DNA of 64,000 bases from Hymenobacter qilianensis (GTDB taxonomy: Bacteria > Bacteroidota > Bacteroidia > Cytophagales > Hymenobacteraceae), in contig NZ_CP060784.1 in assembly GCF_014489555.1 (NCBI RefSeq), positions 1,984,001 to 2,048,000 of the forward strand, read 5' to 3'. Positions 62,713-64,000 of this stretch are shown here, in pieces. Within the stretch, counting starts at the first letter, position 1. Each line of letters opens with the position of its first letter. A model generated the notes under the pieces. That model ran no database searches. It had not been told where the DNA came from and saw nothing but the letters and a program-made list of their open reading frames with translations. The translations under genes were made by a program, and so were the position numbers.

Positions 62713-64000
62713 ATGACCCTAGATTCAGTTGATTATCAAGCCTTATTTGAAACGTTGCCAGGTAGCTATCTGGCTTGTAGCCCCGAGTTGGTTATTGTAG
62801 CGGTTTCGGCTGGACTGGAAGTAGCAACTGGAAGAGCAAAGGAGCAGTTGCTGGGCAAACCATTAAAAGAAGCTTTGCCCGAGGAAGGCGGGGCACGGCG
62901 AAGCCTGTATGCGTCACTACGCCACGTACTGGAGCATTCTACGGCGCATGAGCAGACCCTAGCTTCGAATCCAGTAGCCGTAGATACTGGCGACTCGACG
63001 AGTATAAAGAGAAATTGGCACAGCCGAGCATGGCCGGTGCTGGGGGCGGGGGGCAAAATTCGTTATGTTTTGTATAGTGTGGAGGCTGTGCCAGTGCCTG
63101 CTGCGCGCGTTGCTACGGGTCAAACGGTACAGTGGAAAGCTGCCGACACGAATGAAGCTCCGGCGGGCCAGCCTCGTCAGCAGCTAATAGCGGCCGACCA
63201 ACAGCTCCAGCAGATCTTACGGCAGGTGCCAGCCCAGATAGCGACTCTGTTAGGCCCTGATCATGTATATGGCTTTATCAATGAGCAAGCCCAGCAATTG
63301 TTGGGCGAAGCGGCAGCGCTTGGTGTGCCCGCTGCCATAGCTCGCCCTTCGCTGGTAGATACGGGCTATATCCGTCTGGTAGACCAGGTTTATCAGACGG
63401 GAGTACCGTTTGAGCTGAGCGAAATGCCTACCAAGCAGCCTGACACGGCAATCAACTCCCCCGGCGAAACGCTGTATTTTGATGGCGTGCTGCGACCCCT
63501 GACCGATGAGCAAGGGCAAACGCAGGGAGTGCTGGTGTTTGGAATAGATGTAACCGAGCGGGTTCGGGCCAAGCAACGCGCCGCTGAACTGCTAGAAGAA
63601 GTACGCCTGCAGGACCAGCAGTTTCAGCAAGTAATGGAAGCCCTGCCTCAAATGGCGTGGGTAGCGCGACCTGACGGGGGCGTCACGTATTACAACAAAC
63701 GCTGGTACGACTTTACGGGGAGCAATTTTGAGGAGATGCAGGAATGGGGCTGGGAAGGGTTTGTTCACCCCGACGACCTGGCGACCACTGTACAGCGCTG
63801 GCAGACGGCTATAAGCCAAGGAACAGTGTTTGAAACCGAGCACCGCTGGCGCGATCAGCAAGGCAGCTACCGCTGGTTTCTGGCCCGCGGCGAAGCAATT
63901 CGGGCTGCTAATGGCAGCATTCTGCGTTGGGTAGGAACCAATACCGACATTGATGAGCAAAAGCGCTTTCAGCAACAGCTAGCGGCAAAAGACGAACAGC
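62713..64000 (+). CDS. PAS-domain sensor protein, probable histidine kinase, 5' part
   Basis: The frame is open to the right edge, 429 codons so far. A first PAS-like unit (YQALFETLPGSYLACSPELV) is followed by a second near residues 160-270 (ILRQVPAQIATLLGPDHVYG, GVLVFGIDVTER) and a PAS/PAC unit with WVARPDGGVTYYNKRWYDFT, HPDDLATTVQRW, HRWRDQQGSYRWFLARGEAI and WVGTNTDIDEQKRF. The PAC end IDEQK usually leads into another PAS or a kinase domain, which lies beyond the window. Stacked PAS units in Bacteroidota mostly belong to hybrid or simple histidine kinases; the catalytic part is not visible. The signal is unknown. Confidence 0.88.
   Translation, partial: MTLDSVDYQALFETLPGSYLACSPELVIVAVSAGLEVATGRAKEQLLGKPLKEALPEEGGARRSLYASLRHVLEHSTAHEQTLASNPVAVDTGDSTSIKRNWHSRAWPVLGAGGKIRYVLYSVEAVPVPAARVATGQTVQWKAADTNEAPAGQPRQQLIAADQQLQQILRQVPAQIATLLGPDHVYGFINEQAQQLLGEAAALGVPAAIARPSLVDTGYIRLVDQVYQTGVPFELSEMPTKQPDTAINSPGETLYFDGVLRPLTDEQGQTQGVLVFGIDVTERVRAKQRAAELLEEVRLQDQQFQQVMEALPQMAWVARPDGGVTYYNKRWYDFTGSNFEEMQEWGWEGFVHPDDLATTVQRWQTAISQGTVFETEHRWRDQQGSYRWFLARGEAIRAANGSILRWVGTNTDIDEQKRFQQQLAAKDEQ

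Noticed and set aside
1..64000. CRISPR arrays, insertion sequences with transposase, rRNA genes and prophage
   Set aside because: I found no regularly spaced direct repeats, no transposase or integrase reading frame, no rRNA-like sequence and no phage structural genes. The repeats seen are palindromic and scattered.

Overview
The window looks like part of a chromosome from a Bacteroidota bacterium, most likely Hymenobacter or a close relative in Hymenobacteraceae (an inference from sequence features, not a database match). The bulk is GC-rich. Two large secreted proteins end in type IX secretion (T9SS) sorting domains, several genes have the Bacteroidota -7 box TAnnTTTG, Shine-Dalgarno sites are mostly absent, and outer-membrane barrels and lipoproteins are common.

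Layout. 1-4.2 kb: a truncated phosphoesterase-barrel protein and a DUF6268 barrel. 4.3-9.05 kb, minus strand: ppk1 with sixA, hflX and a lipoprotein cytochrome c. 9.1-12.4 kb: glycosyltransferase and rfbC facing murF. 12.4-17.7 kb: a T9SS FG-GAP protein, then an omega-amidase/methionine-type aminotransferase pair and msrA. 17.7-24 kb: three small paralogous genes of unknown role around a metallopeptidase/propeller/barrel protein. 24.6-36.8 kb: a plug-domain protein, two DsbA-like oxidoreductases, a VOC-DoxX pair divergent from a GlxA-type regulator, an FAD oxidoreductase and an amidohydrolase. 37.2-40.4 kb: tandem S8 protease lipoproteins. 41.7-43.9 kb: an AT-rich three-gene island (STAS-like/GHKL ATPase, DUF4325, membrane protein), the best candidate for an undescribed system. 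44-61.6 kb: mostly housekeeping genes (mfd, ydjM-like, NYN-cold-shock, yajQ, terC, a J-domain protein, SpoU methyltransferase, mutS). 61.7-64 kb: tRNA-Gly, an HNH nuclease gene overlapping tRNA-Leu, and the start of a PAS sensor.

Two things run through the whole window. First, 12 genes carry 19 apparent single-base deletions, and 15 of these turn an expected run of six G/C into five. Restoring one base at each site gives full-length, family-typical proteins, including MurF, so most are probably consensus errors. Such genes are typed CDS when only an end is affected and pseudogene when the frame breaks internally. Second, the intergenic spaces hold palindromic repeats starting GTCATGCAGAG, twice carrying a second family nested inside, and a near-uniform set of terminators built on a GCCCCCAG/CTGGGGGC stem.

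Functional links: SixA beside PPK1 suggests polyphosphate or phosphohistidine metabolism; the aminotransferase and omega-amidase form the glutamine transaminase-omega-amidase route; GT4 and RfbC belong to cell-surface glycan synthesis; Mfd and MutS are DNA repair.
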